DNA of 64,000 nucleotides from Caldilinea sp. CFX5 (GTDB lineage: Bacteria > Chloroflexota > Anaerolineae > Caldilineales > Caldilineaceae). Positions 1-7,654 of this stretch are shown here, piece by piece; the stretch's first letter is position 1, and each line of letters starts with the position of its first letter. The notes under the pieces were generated by a model. That model had not been told where the DNA came from. It saw only the letters and a program-made list of their open reading frames with translations, and did not search any database. The DNA is taken from NCBI GenBank assembly GCA_021405325.1, contig QWII01000041.1, positions 15,647 to 79,646 of the forward strand, read 5' to 3'. The position numbers and the translations under genes were made by a program.

Positions 1-625
1 ACCCCAGGGTGCCGGCGCGCACCACCGATTGCGGTGTGCCGCCGACCGCCACCCAGATCGGCAATTTTCCCTGCTGGGGTCGGGGGTAGACGCCCTGACC
101 CGTCAATGAAGGACGATGTTTGCCCGACCACTGAATCCGCTCGGCGTCGCGCAGCTTGAGCAGGAGATCCAGCTTTTCGGCAAACAATTCATTGTAATCA
201 TTCAAATCATAGCCGAACAACGGGAAGGACTCAATAAATGAGCCGCGTCCGGCCATAATCTCCGCCCGCCCATTGGAGAGCAGATCGACGGTGGCAAATT
301 GCTGAAAGACGCGCACGGGGTCATCGGAACTCAGCACAGTGACGGCGCTGCTCAGGCGGATCGCCTTGGTGCGCGCCGCCGCGGCCGCCAGAATGACCGC
401 CGGCGCCGACGAAACAAATTCCGGGCGGTGATGTTCGCCAATGGCAAAGAGATCCAGCCCCACTTGCTCGGCCAGTTCAATGGTTTCGAGTAGATCGCGC
501 AGCCGCTGGGTTGGGCTGATCTTCTGGCCGGTGACAGGGTCGGCCGTCAACTCGACAAAGGAATAGATGCCGAGTTCAAAGGGTCGTACCGGGGGAATGG
601 TTGGGGTGGCGGGTGGTGTAGAAAT
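1..625 (-). CDS. LLM class flavin-dependent oxidoreductase (partial)
   Basis: The product is a bacterial-luciferase-like TIM-barrel enzyme that would use reduced flavin; its substrate cannot be read from the sequence. About 208 residues are present and the C-terminus is cut by the window edge. The protein opens with [10 protein letters not shown] and then shows the family hallmarks [24 protein letters not shown] and [12 protein letters not shown]. No ATG, GTG or TTG exists between the upstream in-frame stop and the conserved region. The only candidate is ATT at 625, six bases after a perfect AAGGAG ribosome site (632-637). Non-canonical initiation or a base error in the start codon are both possible. 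It is the most downstream gene of the minus-strand array. Confidence 0.88.
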   Translation of the reverse strand, partial: MSTPPATPTIPPVRPFELGIYSFVELTADPVTGQKISPTQRLRDLLETIELAEQVGLDLFAIGEHHRPEFVSSAPAVILAAAAARTKAIRLSSAVTVLSSDDPVRVFQQFATVDLLSNGRAEIMAGRGSFIESFPLFGYDLNDYNELFAEKLDLLLKLRDAERIQWSGKHRPSLTGQGVYPRPQQGKLPIWVAVGGTPQSVVRAGTLG

Positions 626-774
626 GGGAAGCTCCTTACTTGAAACTGGTTCGTCAACAATCGTGCGTCAATCATACAATGGCTCACCTTTTGCCGCCAA
701 ACTTGGTTGACATTGGGTCTGGAAGCTTATCTACCGATGGCTATCGGATCGATGAGGCCGCTTTGGCGCAAGCC

Positions 775-850
775 GGCGAGACCGCCGGGAAGGGGCCAAT
801 CGTCGTTCCGTAAAACGAAAAGTTTCTGGCCCCTTCCCGGCGGTCTCGCC
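775..850. repeat. Inverted repeat, 24-bp perfect arms (family with 38375-38450)
   Basis: Arms at 775-798 and 827-850 are perfect inverted copies, starting GGCGAGACCGCCGGGA, around a 28-base loop. The core GAGACCGCCGGGA recurs in the inverted repeat at 38375-38450, so this is a dispersed palindrome family and not only a local terminator. No T-run follows on either strand. The rest of the 626-878 gap shows nothing else convincing. Confidence 0.85.
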
Positions 851-878
851 TGTTCTCCCCGCAACGGTGTACCCATAT

Positions 879-1409
879 TTAGACTGTATCCACTTGTTTT
901 AGGGCGAGTTGCGCCCGTTCATCTGCCTGGTGCTGACGCAAATCCTCCATCAATTGGCCGCGCAACTTTGGGTTAGGATCGTTTAGCCCGATCTCAATCA
1001 GCAGCACCACCTGATCCAGTTTTTCGGTCGGTGTGACTTCACACTTGCTGACATCCTGACAGCGCTCACAGAAGAGCGTATGCCAAACGGCGCGCCGGAT
1101 ATGCGGAACGGGGTCACGCAGCAGCGGCAAGAGGGCGTCAATACAGCGGGCATCGGCCCCATAGCCGCCGTGGTCGATAATGTCCACACAGTTGCGCCGG
1201 ACTTTGGTGTGGGGATCGGTTAGCCCGGTTAGCAAAGCCGGGATCGCACTGGGGCCGGCTTGTTGCAAGGCCCAGGTCGCGGTGACGGCAATGTGTGGGT
1301 CGTGATTGGAAAGCCGTTGCACCAGTTCGTCGAACCGGCCTGGTTGGGTTTTTGCTTCTTCCGCCATTTGGGTCGCTTGGCGCCACCAGAGGCGTGCTTG
1401 TTCTTTCAT
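879..1409 (-). CDS. HEAT-repeat protein
   Basis: This is a 176-residue, probably cytoplasmic protein built of about three HEAT-like helical repeats, visible as regularly spaced PHIAVTATWAL, PHTKVRRNCVDII and PHIRRAVWHTLF segments. The repeat DP(H/V)..(I/V)R pattern is typical of PBS-lyase/HEAT scaffolds that mediate protein contacts. A CERCQDVSKC segment places three cysteines close together and could bind a metal, but that is a guess. I chose the start at 1409 because GGAGAAACTTCA precedes it; the longer frame would begin inside the upstream palindrome. No catalytic motif is visible and the partner is unknown. Confidence 0.75.
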   Translation of the reverse strand: MKEQARLWWRQATQMAEEAKTQPGRFDELVQRLSNHDPHIAVTATWALQQAGPSAIPALLTGLTDPHTKVRRNCVDIIDHGGYGADARCIDALLPLLRDPVPHIRRAVWHTLFCERCQDVSKCEVTPTEKLDQVVLLIEIGLNDPNPKLRGQLMEDLRQHQADERAQLALKQVDTV

Positions 1410-1461
1410 TGAAGTTTCTCCTTCCCGTAAAACGGTGTGAATCGGTGGTGCGGGGTGCGGC

Positions 1462-1536
1462 CATATCACCGCGAATCATAGGATTAGCGAATCAACCGCA
1501 ATCAGATTCGCTAATCCTATGATTCGCGGTGATATG
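1462..1536. repeat. Inverted repeat, 31-bp perfect arms
   Basis: Arms 1462-1492 and 1506-1536 are perfect inverted copies (starting CATATCACCGCGAATC) with a 13-base loop. Outside them, CGGGGTGCG (left) and CGCACCCCG (right) extend the symmetry to about 1450-1555. It lies between two minus-strand genes and has no T-run, so it is not a textbook terminator. Confidence 0.9.
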
Positions 1537-1570
1537 CTGATAAGGACGCACCCCGTACACCACTCTGTAT

Positions 1571-2470
1571 TTATGCGCTTCCTTGCCGCTTGTGATGCTC
1601 GGCGTTCCATGCCGCCATGTTCCAGGCGCGGCCTGGTTCCTCGGCGCGCCGTACAAATGCTTCACCCACTGGATCATTCTGGTCATACAGGCCATCACTG
1701 ACCAGTTGCGCTACCACATCGTCGAACAATGTGCGCAACATGACAAAGCGGGCTTGATAGCCGGCAAAGTCATGACTGGGGGCGGTCAACGCCGTGAGGA
1801 CACGTTGGTCAAAGTCCGGCGGCGTCCACGGCAGTTGTAACAGGTAGGACATCTCTCGATTACGCCAGGCCCGCCAACGCCGGTTGTAGGCAAAGAGCGC
1901 CTGCACCAGGTAGTCATAGGCGGCGTGGAGGCGATCATGGGCGATGGCCGGCCCCAAACTCCCCCATACCTCCTGGGGATCATCCCATTTCAAGTGTTGA
2001 TCGAGCCAGACCAGCGCGTCGTCCAGCCGTTCCTGGCGGGTGGCGTCGGTGTAAGCCGTTCGCTCTGTGATTAACTGGCTAACTGCGCCGGTGCGGTCAA
2101 AGGCCGGCCATCCTTCCGCCAGCTCTGCCCGTCGTCCTTCGGGCCAGACAAAGGCCGGGTCGGCCCACTCCGCCAGCGCACAGCGGGTAAAGTCGAGTTG
2201 AATGCCGGTTTCCTGCACTCCCGGCTCTTTGCTAAAGATGCTGTGAAACGAACCATCGTCCGGCCGCCAGATCGCTTCGGCGGGAACGATATAGGGATCA
2301 TAGGGTGCAAAGAAGATGACGGCGTCAATGTCCGACCCCGGTCGCATCTGGCCGGTGGCAATGCTGCCGATACCGACCACGCCTTGGATTGCTGCTTCCG
2401 GTGCTAGATTGCGCTCAATGAAAGCGAGTAGCTCTTGTCGTTTTTGGACGGTAGCTGGTGTCATGTTCAT
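1571..2470 (-). CDS. Nucleotidyltransferase-domain protein (ANT-like)
   Basis: This 299-residue protein carries the polymerase-beta-type nucleotidyltransferase signature near its N-terminus: GIGSIATGQMRPGSDIDAVI, the GS...SDID motif whose acidic residues bind metal in minor nucleotidyltransferases such as aminoglycoside adenylyltransferases. The rest is helical and Trp-rich, as in ANT-type C-terminal domains. Several in-frame ATGs occur; I chose 2470, six bases after AAGGGG, but 2476 is equally possible. It follows the phosphotransferase gene by about 35 bases and probably shares its transcript. The substrate is unknown; adenylylation of a small molecule is an inference. Confidence 0.78.
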   Translation of the reverse strand: MNMTPATVQKRQELLAFIERNLAPEAAIQGVVGIGSIATGQMRPGSDIDAVIFFAPYDPYIVPAEAIWRPDDGSFHSIFSKEPGVQETGIQLDFTRCALAEWADPAFVWPEGRRAELAEGWPAFDRTGAVSQLITERTAYTDATRQERLDDALVWLDQHLKWDDPQEVWGSLGPAIAHDRLHAAYDYLVQALFAYNRRWRAWRNREMSYLLQLPWTPPDFDQRVLTALTAPSHDFAGYQARFVMLRTLFDDVVAQLVSDGLYDQNDPVGEAFVRRAEEPGRAWNMAAWNAEHHKRQGSA

Positions 2471-2505
2471 AATCATCCCCTTTCGACCAAATGCGGTTGA
2501 GCCGT

Positions 2506-3474
2506 TCACGGATCAAAGGTTGTATCAACCGCAGCTAATGTTCGCAATAAGAAATCGACCGTCGTCTCACGCACATTGTCGCGCCACACCCAATCGGGCT
2601 GTTCATCTTTCCCCCAATACCAGGCAAAGCGACACCAGCGCTGAAAGGGGGCAAAGAGCTTGATCAACGCCAGTGTCTCCGGGGTGAAGGGTGCGCCCTG
2701 TTCTTCTTCGTAGCCGGCTCGCAACGGCGTCCACTGGGCCGGTTTATCCAAACAACACCACTGGAGCGCGGCCCCCAGCAGATAGAGTTGATTGCCCAGT
2801 CGGCTCATTTCAAAGTCGATAAAGCCCTGGAACCGATCGCCATCGACCAGCATGTTGGCCCCGTGGACATCATCGACGTGCATGAAGACGGGGTAGGCCA
2901 GCACTTCGCTACGCGCCGCCAGCAGGTTGCGCACCGATTGGTGTAACACCGGCTCGTTGATCTGGTGGCGTACCAGGGCGGCCTGTGCGGTGGTTAGGAT
3001 CTCATCAAAGTATTCCGCGAACGTGCTGGCCCAAAAGGCGTACATGAAATGGTCGGCGGCGTAGGGGTTTGGCACCTGACCATCAGCCGGTCGAGCGGCA
3101 TATTGTACCAGTCGCGCCAGCCCCGCACCAACCTGACGGTAGAGGTTCGTCCATGCCGCGCCGGTCAACGCTTTTTCGGCCTTATAGAGCATCTGCCCCG
3201 GCAGGCGTTGCATGACCAAAATCTCTTCTGAGGGATAGGCATAGAGCCTGGGGACCACACCGCTGGCCGCCAACGACTGGAGGGCATATTCCTCCTGCCA
3301 CTTGCGCACTTTACGCGGAAAGAACTTGAAGACAATCGGTTCGCCGGCGCGTGTGCCGTAGAAGACCTGATTGGTTGCGCCTTGCGCGGGGATCCCGTCC
3401 CAAAGTTGGAGTTCGGGATAGTCGATAATCCATTGCTGTACTCGTTCGCGGGCGGTTGCTATGAGTTGATCCAT
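2506..3474 (-). CDS. Phosphotransferase, APH/choline-kinase fold
   Basis: This is a 322-residue kinase-like enzyme. It has an N-terminal ATP-binding lobe (GATNQVFYGTRAGEPIVFKF, with the ATP-anchoring Lys), the Brenner motif HVDDVHGANMLV, which supplies the catalytic Asp and metal-binding Asn, and GFIDFEMS as the DFG equivalent. The family phosphorylates hydroxyls of small molecules such as aminoglycosides, macrolides, choline or homoserine. The length is normal for the family. The start at 3474 follows GGAAAG. It is upstream of, and probably co-transcribed with, the nucleotidyltransferase gene. The true substrate cannot be told from sequence. Confidence 0.85.
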   Translation of the reverse strand: MDQLIATARERVQQWIIDYPELQLWDGIPAQGATNQVFYGTRAGEPIVFKFFPRKVRKWQEEYALQSLAASGVVPRLYAYPSEEILVMQRLPGQMLYKAEKALTGAAWTNLYRQVGAGLARLVQYAARPADGQVPNPYAADHFMYAFWASTFAEYFDEILTTAQAALVRHQINEPVLHQSVRNLLAARSEVLAYPVFMHVDDVHGANMLVDGDRFQGFIDFEMSRLGNQLYLLGAALQWCCLDKPAQWTPLRAGYEEEQGAPFTPETLALIKLFAPFQRWCRFAWYWGKDEQPDWVWRDNVRETTVDFLLRTLAAVDTTFDP

Positions 3475-3520
3475 AAAGCTTTCCTTTCATGGGAAAATAT
3501 TAACCACAAAGGCGCGAAGT

Positions 3521-3724
3521 TCACGAAGAAATCTTCAACACAAACTGTGTCGGCAGATTCGGCTGGACGTCGGCGGAGTAAGACAAATGCAGAAAGGCCA
3601 GTTGCGAATTAAAGGCGTCGCTTTGGCGTTCCTCGACGGCGGTCACTTCGCCTTGTAGTAGCACCCCAGTTTGCCGTAGTATGGCCGTTAGCCAGATGGA
3701 TGTAGGTGTCTCAGGATGACTCAT
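3521..3724 (-). pseudogene. Truncated phosphotransferase N-terminus
   Basis: A 67-codon frame starting MSHPETPTS continues IWLTAILRQTGVLLQGEV and stops right after LPTQFVLKISS. That is the N-terminal ATP-lobe pattern (PTxFVLKI) of another kinase-like phosphotransferase, ending where the body of the enzyme should begin. The downstream 45 bases show no recognisable continuation. I read it as the stub of a second phosphotransferase lost by deletion, next to the intact one. The assignment rests on one short motif. Confidence 0.5.
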
Positions 3725-3842
3725 TTTTCTTCTCATTTCACTTTGCTTCAATAACAACGTCAATCCATAGTCCATTCTGAATGGTGGTGTGGTATAATTA
3801 TGCTTGACGAGGTCACAGTTTTTGTTCCACACGGAGTTACCG

Positions 3843-4109
3843 ATGACTGTTGCAGAGATACTGCCCGAAGTCCGTTATGTGACGGACAATAAAGGCGAAA
3901 AAACCGATGTACTCGTGCCCTTTTCCACTTGGCAGGCATTGCTGACCGCCTGGGATCTGCTCATTGCGAAACTAGAAGAGCAGGAAGATCGCGCCGTTGT
4001 CCAAGAGTGGTTGGAAGAGCGCCGCCAAGGCGTTACCAAAACAATTTCCTTAGACGAGTTAGAACACGAGTTGATCATTGATGGCCTCCTACCAAGTTCA
4101 AATCAGTGA
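3843..4109 (+). CDS. Antitoxin-like protein (RelB/Phd type)
   Basis: The product is 88 residues, beginning MTVAEILPEVRYVTDNKG, with LVPFSTWQALL resembling the Phd/YefM-RelB 'lxpxexyexL' segment and an acidic helical tail. A TATAAT box at 3793-3798 and GGAG before the ATG support expression. The last 29 bases overlap the start of a RelE-like frame at 4081, the usual toxin-antitoxin layout. The toxin is reduced to 14 residues, so this antitoxin is an orphan. It sits on the plus strand inside a minus-strand array. Confidence 0.65.
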   Translation: MTVAEILPEVRYVTDNKGEKTDVLVPFSTWQALLTAWDLLIAKLEEQEDRAVVQEWLEERRQGVTKTISLDELEHELIIDGLLPSSNQ

Positions 4110-4125
4110 AAGGTGTGTTTGCTGA
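4081..4125 (+). pseudogene. Truncated RelE/ParE-type toxin (first 14 codons)
   Basis: The frame MASYQVQISERCVC overlaps the antitoxin's 3' end. MxxYxVxISER is how RelE/ParE toxins typically begin (first beta strand and helix). It stops at 4125, and no continuation is visible in the 10 bases before the convergent acetyltransferase gene. The toxin body has been deleted. The identification depends on a very short segment plus its position. Confidence 0.5.
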
Positions 4126-4134
4126 TTCAAGTGG

Positions 4135-5058
4135 TTACTGGTAGTCCTTACGGAAAACCAGAACTTTTTCCGATACCCGAAAGCCGACCGATTCATACAG
4201 CGCAAAAGCCGCGTCGCGATAGTTATCCGTCTCGACCACCACCTGTTCCGCCCCTTTGGCATAGAGCCGCCGCACTCCTTCGCTCAAAATCATGCGCCCC
4301 AGTCCTAGCCCACGGCAATCAGCCCGCACGCCCAGCGGCTCAATCTGCCCACTCGGTCGCCCGTCGATCCCGCTTGGGGAAACCCAACCGATGCAAAAGG
4401 CTGCCAGTTGACCAGCCGGGTCTTCGATCACCAAGTCCAATTCCGGTTGATAGGCGGGGTGTTGTAGCGTTCGTTCCCGCCACGGCGTTGTCATATTCTC
4501 GCTTTCAAAGACGGCGCGATGGAGGGCGACATAGGCCGCTGCTTCCTGCGTGCCAGCTAGTGGACGCAAGGTGTAGCCAGCCGGCAAAGGTTCGCTGGAC
4601 AGGGCATGATCACGTTGGTGATGCAGCAGCACTTTAGTCCACGAATTTTCGCCCCAGTCTGCTACCGAAAAAAAGCCTTGTACTTCTAGAGCCTGTTGGC
4701 GTGCCGTTTGCCAATCAAAGACATTGACAAACCAGATTGGCCGCCCGAACGCGGAACTAACATTGGCGCGTGCTTGCTGATCGGCCCAGGCAAGAATTTG
4801 GGGGTGCGTTGCCGCCGGTACAGTTGGGTGATAAGCATAATCAATGGTCCAAAAGGGTGTTTGTAACACTGCCCACGCCAGCAATTCACCCTGTTCATCT
4901 TCCCACAGCGCAACATTATCCGGGTTATCAAAGGCCCACGAGCTAAAGCGGTAGGGCAGATCGATGAGGTGAAAATTCTCCTGTGGGTGGGCGCGTACTA
5001 AGGCCATCATACGTTCCTGGTCGTGAACACCTTGATATGTTCGTTGCAACAGTTGCAT
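4135..5058 (-). CDS. Double-domain GNAT acetyltransferase
   Basis: This 307-residue protein has a poorly conserved N-terminal GNAT-like half and a clear C-terminal GNAT domain. Motif A is IEPLGVRADCRGLGLGRMIL (the R-x-x-G-x-G/A acetyl-CoA pyrophosphate loop) and is followed by VVVETDNYRDAAFALYESVGF. Two-domain GNATs of this length resemble mycothiol-synthase-type proteins; the acceptor is unknown. GGAGCTT precedes the ATG at 5058. It is monocistronic as far as visible, between the antitoxin remnant and a divergent promoter. Confidence 0.85.
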   Translation of the reverse strand: MQLLQRTYQGVHDQERMMALVRAHPQENFHLIDLPYRFSSWAFDNPDNVALWEDEQGELLAWAVLQTPFWTIDYAYHPTVPAATHPQILAWADQQARANVSSAFGRPIWFVNVFDWQTARQQALEVQGFFSVADWGENSWTKVLLHHQRDHALSSEPLPAGYTLRPLAGTQEAAAYVALHRAVFESENMTTPWRERTLQHPAYQPELDLVIEDPAGQLAAFCIGWVSPSGIDGRPSGQIEPLGVRADCRGLGLGRMILSEGVRRLYAKGAEQVVVETDNYRDAAFALYESVGFRVSEKVLVFRKDYQ

Positions 5059-5081
5059 AAGCTCCTCTCAATTCAGTGGGT

Positions 5082-5116
5082 ATAACTTTGAAGTTATATC
5101 TATTCTGTCGTATACT
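5082..5116 (+). promoter_or_regulatory. Promoter with overlapping operator-like palindrome
   Basis: TTGAAG (5089-5094) and TATACT (5111-5116) are 16 bases apart, a good sigma-70 match, and read towards the XRE-type gene at 5144. The -35 box lies in the palindrome TATAACTTTGAAGTTATA (5082-5099). Such a site fits autorepression by the downstream helix-turn-helix protein. Confidence 0.55.
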
Positions 5117-5143
5117 GACCTTGCGTAAGGAAGGTTTACTCTG

Positions 5144-5458
5144 ATGGCAAAATCATTCAATCAATTACTCAAAGCACTTCCCCAAGAGCGCCTTGCTCGA
5201 ATTGAGGAACGCGCTCAGGAAATGTTGCTCGAAATGGCGTTGCAAGAGCTGCGCTAAAAACGCCATTTAACGCAACAACAACTGGCCGAACGGCTGAACT
5301 TACACCAAGCGGCTGTCTCCAAGATGGAAGGGCAGTCGGATATGCACGTTGGCACCTTGCAGCGGATCATTGCCGCTATGGGCGGGAAGCTGAAATTGGT
5401 GGCGCAATTCCCTGATGAGGAAATCGTGATTAACCAGTTTGAGCAACAACCTTTTTGA
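5144..5458 (+). pseudogene. XRE/HigA-type antitoxin gene with in-frame TAA
   Basis: One continuous frame of 105 codons runs from ATG 5144 to TGA 5456, interrupted only by TAA at 5255-5257 (codon 38). Before it reads MAKSFNQLLKALPQERLAR; after it reads KRHLTQQQLAERLNLHQAAV then SKMEGQSD, a complete XRE helix-turn-helix. A CAA or GAA codon would restore the gene. No toxin gene is adjacent. The 3' end overlaps the convergent acetyltransferase gene. It could be a true nonsense mutation or a base-call error. Confidence 0.72.
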
Positions 5459-6437
5459 TCTCGCATTTACTATCATCCAACCGCTTTTTATAACTGAGCC
5501 AGGCTGGCGCTGGTTGAAAGCCTAAGCGCAAGTTGATCTGCAACATCGGATTGTTCTCCTCATTGCCCGTTTCAATCGCTTGCGCGCCATAGGCTTGGGC
5601 GAATTGCAGCGCACGCACCTTGAGCGCCGTGGCGATCCCTAGACGGCGATGGCTGCGGAGGACGCCCGTCATGCCCACGTTGATGGTTGTACTCTGTGGA
5701 TCGGGAATCTCCAACGTACTTTGACCAACATAATTACCGGCTGCATCGAGCGCGAAAAAAGCGGCGTCGGTGTTGACCAGCGGTGTATCCATAAAGCCGG
5801 CAAAGGTTGCAAAGGGCAGCGGTTCGCCCCGATCGGCCATCGGGTGATCCGCGTTGATCGCCTGTTCCAGGTCGTACCAATGCCGTATCCAAGCGGGATC
5901 ATGTTGTTTGAGTTCGGTCATGCTGTGTAGCGTAATGCCTACCTGCCGCACCTTCTCCTGGATGGCGGCAAACCGGGTGGCGTCAAAGGTCGTCAGATCG
6001 ATCCGTGACATCGGCGCGCGCATGACCTGGCGAAAGCCATGTTTGTGGAGAAACGCCAACCCGCCCGGCTGATCTTCGCGCGTCGTTGTCGCAAAGAAGC
6101 GCGGCGCAGGATCGCGACCCATCAGCGCGGCGACAATCTGCCCATACAGTGCATCACCCACCCCCTGCCGTTGAAATGCGGGCTGGACTTCGATCTCCAT
6201 AAAATATTTACCCGGCGTATGATTCCAGGCGTCTTCGCCATAGACGGCATGGGCGATGATCTGTCCTTCGCTCTCAACCAATAATCGCTGAAAGAGAAAG
6301 CCAAGCGCGCGCTTGCTATCATGGAGTTGCCGGTTTTCGGCGGTTAAGCCGTCTGTCTGCCAGGTAGCGTTATGAATGGACGCGATGGCTTTGTAGTCAG
6401 CCAGCGTTGCATTGCACGGACGGATTTGAAGGTTCAT
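5430..6437 (-). CDS. Double-domain GNAT acetyltransferase
   Basis: This 335-residue protein has two GNAT domains. The first has motif A at IEVQPAFQRQGVGDALYGQI. The second has GMTGVLRSHRRLGIATALKV and ends in the NEENNPMLQINLRLGF signature (acetyl-CoA-side helix of paired GNATs). It is a clear paralogue of the 6598-7614 product: both end in NEENNPM..INLRLGFQP..W.SY. AAAAGGATGAGCT precedes the start. The 3' end overlaps the decayed XRE gene on the other strand by 29 bases. The acceptor substrate is unknown. Confidence 0.87.
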   Translation of the reverse strand: MNLQIRPCNATLADYKAIASIHNATWQTDGLTAENRQLHDSKRALGFLFQRLLVESEGQIIAHAVYGEDAWNHTPGKYFMEIEVQPAFQRQGVGDALYGQIVAALMGRDPAPRFFATTTREDQPGGLAFLHKHGFRQVMRAPMSRIDLTTFDATRFAAIQEKVRQVGITLHSMTELKQHDPAWIRHWYDLEQAINADHPMADRGEPLPFATFAGFMDTPLVNTDAAFFALDAAGNYVGQSTLEIPDPQSTTINVGMTGVLRSHRRLGIATALKVRALQFAQAYGAQAIETGNEENNPMLQINLRLGFQPAPAWLSYKKRLDDSKCEIKKVVAQTG

Positions 6438-6440
6438 AGC

Positions 6441-6599
6441 TCATCCTTTTGTAAAGCTCCATCGTGGATATAACCCAACGGCCTGGGCGGTTGCTTGCAT
6501 GGCCTGGTTTCGACTGTTCGTACCGAGAACGACTTCGGTCATCCCCCGCGCTTTGAGGATCTGCAAGCCGGTCAGCAAAAGCGCCTGCGCCAGCCCGTT
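6441..6599 (-). pseudogene. C-terminal fragment of a GNAT acetyltransferase
   Basis: This frame without a start reads NGLAQALLLTGLQILKARGM and continues TEVVLGTNSRNQAMQA and VGLYPRWSFTKG, then stop. It matches the last third of a GNAT domain: the helix after the acetyl-CoA loop, the TNSRNQAM asparagine and the VGFxPxW C-terminal strand. It sits exactly between the stop of one GNAT gene (6598) and the start of the next (6437). It looks like the relic of a third paralogue lost by deletion. Its tail differs from the NEENNPM type of its neighbours. Confidence 0.6.
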
Positions 6600-7614
6600 A
6601 CGGATTCACGATCTTCCGATAGCTGATCCAGACCGGTTTTGGTTGAAAGCCCAGGCGCAGGTTGATCGCATACATAGGATTGTTTTCCTCGTTGCTGGTG
6701 TCAATGCTATGCGCGCCTTTGCGCCGGGCGAAGGCAATGGTGCAAAGCTTGAGCGCCGTGGCAATGCCCCGCCGTCGATACCCGCGGATGGTGCCGGTTA
6801 ACCCGGTGTCCAGCCGCTGATAGGTGGGGTCGTTGATCCACAAATTACTTTGGCCCACAAAGCGTCCCACACCACTTCCCTGGCCTGGCTGCACCGCCAC
6901 AAACCATGCCTCCGGATCGAGCGCGGGGTCATCTAACACCATCTGTTCAAACTCAGCCATGCTGGGTTCTTGCGGCGGTTCCACCGCAGGTACATCCTGA
7001 TGGATCGCCCAACGTAAGGCGCGCAGTTTCTCCTTCCACTCTGGTTCGTCCGCCATCAAGGCTTGCAGGGTGTAGATCTGAATTCCTTGATCGGCGACCT
7101 GGTGCGCAATTCCCTGAAAGCGTGTCTCATCAAAGTCGGCAACCATCAGGCTCGACTTCGGTGAACGCATCACGGGTTGATAGCCCTCGCTTTGCAGAAA
7201 TTGCCCGTGCGCAGTCTTATCCTCGCGCGCATTGGTCGCCAGGGTATGGGTTTGGGGGCGCTGTGCAAACACAACCTCGACAAGCGCCGCATAGAGCCGC
7301 TCATTGACGCCCTGGTTGGCATGGGCCGGATGGGTGTTAAAATCCAGGTGAATGAGGTCCGGTTGGTGTTGCCAAAATGCCTCATAACAAGCGCCAACCG
7401 CAACAATTTCCCCTTCGTTTTCGACGACAAGGCGTCTCTGAAACGCATCGGCCGGCCATGTTTCATCATTTTCCCGCATCATCGCCACGGTGATCGGACG
7501 TTCATCCGGCCACGCTTGATTGTAGATGGCGACAGCAGCCGTGTACTCTCTTTCAGTGGCTTGAAAGGACCGTATGGTGTAATCGGTTACTAGTGTCGTT
7601 CGTGGTGTAGTCAT
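6598..7614 (-). CDS. Double-domain GNAT acetyltransferase
   Basis: This 338-residue protein is paralogous to the 5430-6437 product, with the same two-domain plan. The second domain has GLTGTIRGYRRRGIATALKL as acetyl-CoA motif A, followed by TSNEENNPMYAINLRLGFQP. AAGGAG precedes two adjacent ATGs (7617, 7614); the second has the better spacing. The GNAT remnant follows directly after its stop. It may acetylate an amine on a small molecule, but nothing in the sequence fixes the substrate. Confidence 0.87.
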   Translation of the reverse strand: MTTPRTTLVTDYTIRSFQATEREYTAAVAIYNQAWPDERPITVAMMRENDETWPADAFQRRLVVENEGEIVAVGACYEAFWQHQPDLIHLDFNTHPAHANQGVNERLYAALVEVVFAQRPQTHTLATNAREDKTAHGQFLQSEGYQPVMRSPKSSLMVADFDETRFQGIAHQVADQGIQIYTLQALMADEPEWKEKLRALRWAIHQDVPAVEPPQEPSMAEFEQMVLDDPALDPEAWFVAVQPGQGSGVGRFVGQSNLWINDPTYQRLDTGLTGTIRGYRRRGIATALKLCTIAFARRKGAHSIDTSNEENNPMYAINLRLGFQPKPVWISYRKIVNP

Positions 7615-7654
7615 CATGCTCCTTTTTGGCAGCAAGGGCCGCTATTTGGTTGAA

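Noticed and set aside
707..733. TTGACA with a TATCTA box reading to the right
   Set aside because: The spacing is only 15 bases and no plus-strand gene follows.
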